Shown: one piece after another, positions 63,536-64,000 of the stretch
How positions within the stretch are numbered: the first letter of the stretch is position 1
How the letters are laid out: the number at the start of each line of letters is the position of its first letter
Origin: Vibrio kanaloae
GTDB taxonomy: Bacteria; Pseudomonadota; Gammaproteobacteria; Enterobacterales; Vibrionaceae
Reading direction: 5' to 3'
DNA length: 64,000 nucleotides
Assembly: GCF_024347535.1 (NCBI RefSeq)
Contig: NZ_AP025497.1
Span: forward strand, 3,038,001 to 3,102,000
The notes under the pieces: model-generated
Databases searched by the model: none
Seen by the model: the letters and a program-made list of their open reading frames with translations, nothing else
What the model was told of the DNA's origin: nothing
Translations under genes and position numbers: made by a program

Positions 63536-63949
63536 ATGGATATGTCTCGTCGAATTTTAAGCGTTGTCATCGCAGTTTTAACCTTTTCAACTGGCGCAAT
63601 GGCTTCAGGCCTAAGCGAAGCAGAGCAAGATATAATTGCAGAACGCATCAAGCCAGTTGGTCAAGTATACCTAGTCGGCAGTGAGCCAGTAGCCGCAGAA
63701 CCAACAGGCCCTCGCGACGGCGCAACCGTTTATGGTACTTTTTGTATCGCTTGTCACGCATCTGGCGTAAGTGGCGCACCTAAGAAAGGTGATGCGGGAG
63801 ACTGGGGGCCTAGAATTGCTCAGGGTCGCGACATTCTAGCAGACCATGCAATCAACGGCTTTAATGCAATGCCAGCGAAAGGTTCATGTATGGATTGTTC
63901 AGACGACGAAATCAAAGATGCTATCGAGCACATGATTGCCGGTCTGTAA
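63536..63949 (+). CDS. Cytochrome c5-family protein
   Basis: The protein is 137 aa from the ATG 63536. It has a signal peptide (MSRRILSVVIAVLTFSTGAMA), a haem-binding CIACH at about residue 78, an axial Met in FNAMPAKG, and a second Cys pair CMDC near 122 that forms the disulfide typical of c5 proteins. It is a soluble periplasmic electron carrier. Upstream, an inverted repeat (AAGTTGTTG with CAACAACTT, about 63382-63410) may be regulatory. Nothing else is seen between it and the tRNA genes. Confidence 0.93.
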   Translation: MDMSRRILSVVIAVLTFSTGAMASGLSEAEQDIIAERIKPVGQVYLVGSEPVAAEPTGPRDGATVYGTFCIACHASGVSGAPKKGDAGDWGPRIAQGRDILADHAINGFNAMPAKGSCMDCSDDEIKDAIEHMIAGL

Positions 63950-64000
63950 TTTACCGATCTGTAATTAAAAATGCCAAATTCAAAAAAGGTGACCTGATCT

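Overview
The window looks like chromosome of a marine Vibrio, probably close to the Splendidus clade. The reasons are moderate GC, the backbone order yhiN-uspB-ftnA-uspA, rsmJ, asnC, prlC, rlmJ, gorA, and an Arg-His-Pro-His-Pro tRNA cluster. The species is inferred from gene order and protein resemblance only. Two large mobile islands interrupt this backbone.

Region 1 (1-1720) is backbone: the 5' part of rmuC (minus strand) and an EamA/DMT transporter. Region 2 (1721-17649) is a complete 15.9-kb Tn7-like transposon with a perfect 5-bp target duplication (TAACT) at 1716-1720 and 17650-17654. It is inserted exactly at the stop codon of yhiN. It has a tnsA-tnsB-tnsC-tniQ(tnsD-like) operon plus a fifth small gene with a MbcA/ParS/Xre-type toxin-binding domain. 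At the opposite end lie a second tniQ and an uncharacterised 79-aa gene, with no Cas genes. Its cargo includes an OLD-family nuclease, several membrane-anchored proteins (one Abi-like and broken by an IS30 element), and the orphan end of a second Tn7-like element.

Region 3 (17653-31834) is backbone: yhiN, uspB, ftnA, uspA, an EamA transporter, a Cys/Lys-rich protein behind a Fur-box-like palindrome, rsmJ, a sensor GGDEF-EAL protein, asnC, prlC, rlmJ and gorA.

Region 4 (31825-54776) is a 22.9-kb island inserted at the 3' end of gorA and bounded by the 10-bp direct repeat TTACCATGAG. The right-hand copy restores the expected gorA ending (Met-Arg-stop) followed by a normal terminator. The island begins with a four-gene recombinase module like the gamma-mobile-trio (GMT) systems; its first recombinase gene is frameshifted. 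Its main cargo is an apparently complete indigoidine-type cluster: an A-Ox-T-TE NRPS, a pseudouridine-5'-phosphate glycosidase, a HAD phosphatase, a PPTase, uracil phosphoribosyltransferase, an exporter, an FMN reductase, a tautomerase and two MarR regulators. Three related inverted repeats look like the operators of one MarR protein. The island ends in a fragment of a third Tn7-like element. That fragment carries homologues of both small genes of Region 2: the toxin-binding-domain gene and the 79-aa end-proximal gene.

Region 5 (54777-64000) is backbone: the displaced gorA terminator, a SPOR-type secreted protein, a four-gene peptide-type ABC transporter, five tRNA genes and a cytochrome c5.

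The most promising lead is the pair of small protein families shared by the two islands. One sits next to a Tn7-like end and points toward it in both cases. The other is co-directional with tniQ in the intact element. They may be unrecognised accessory parts of Tn7-like transposition.
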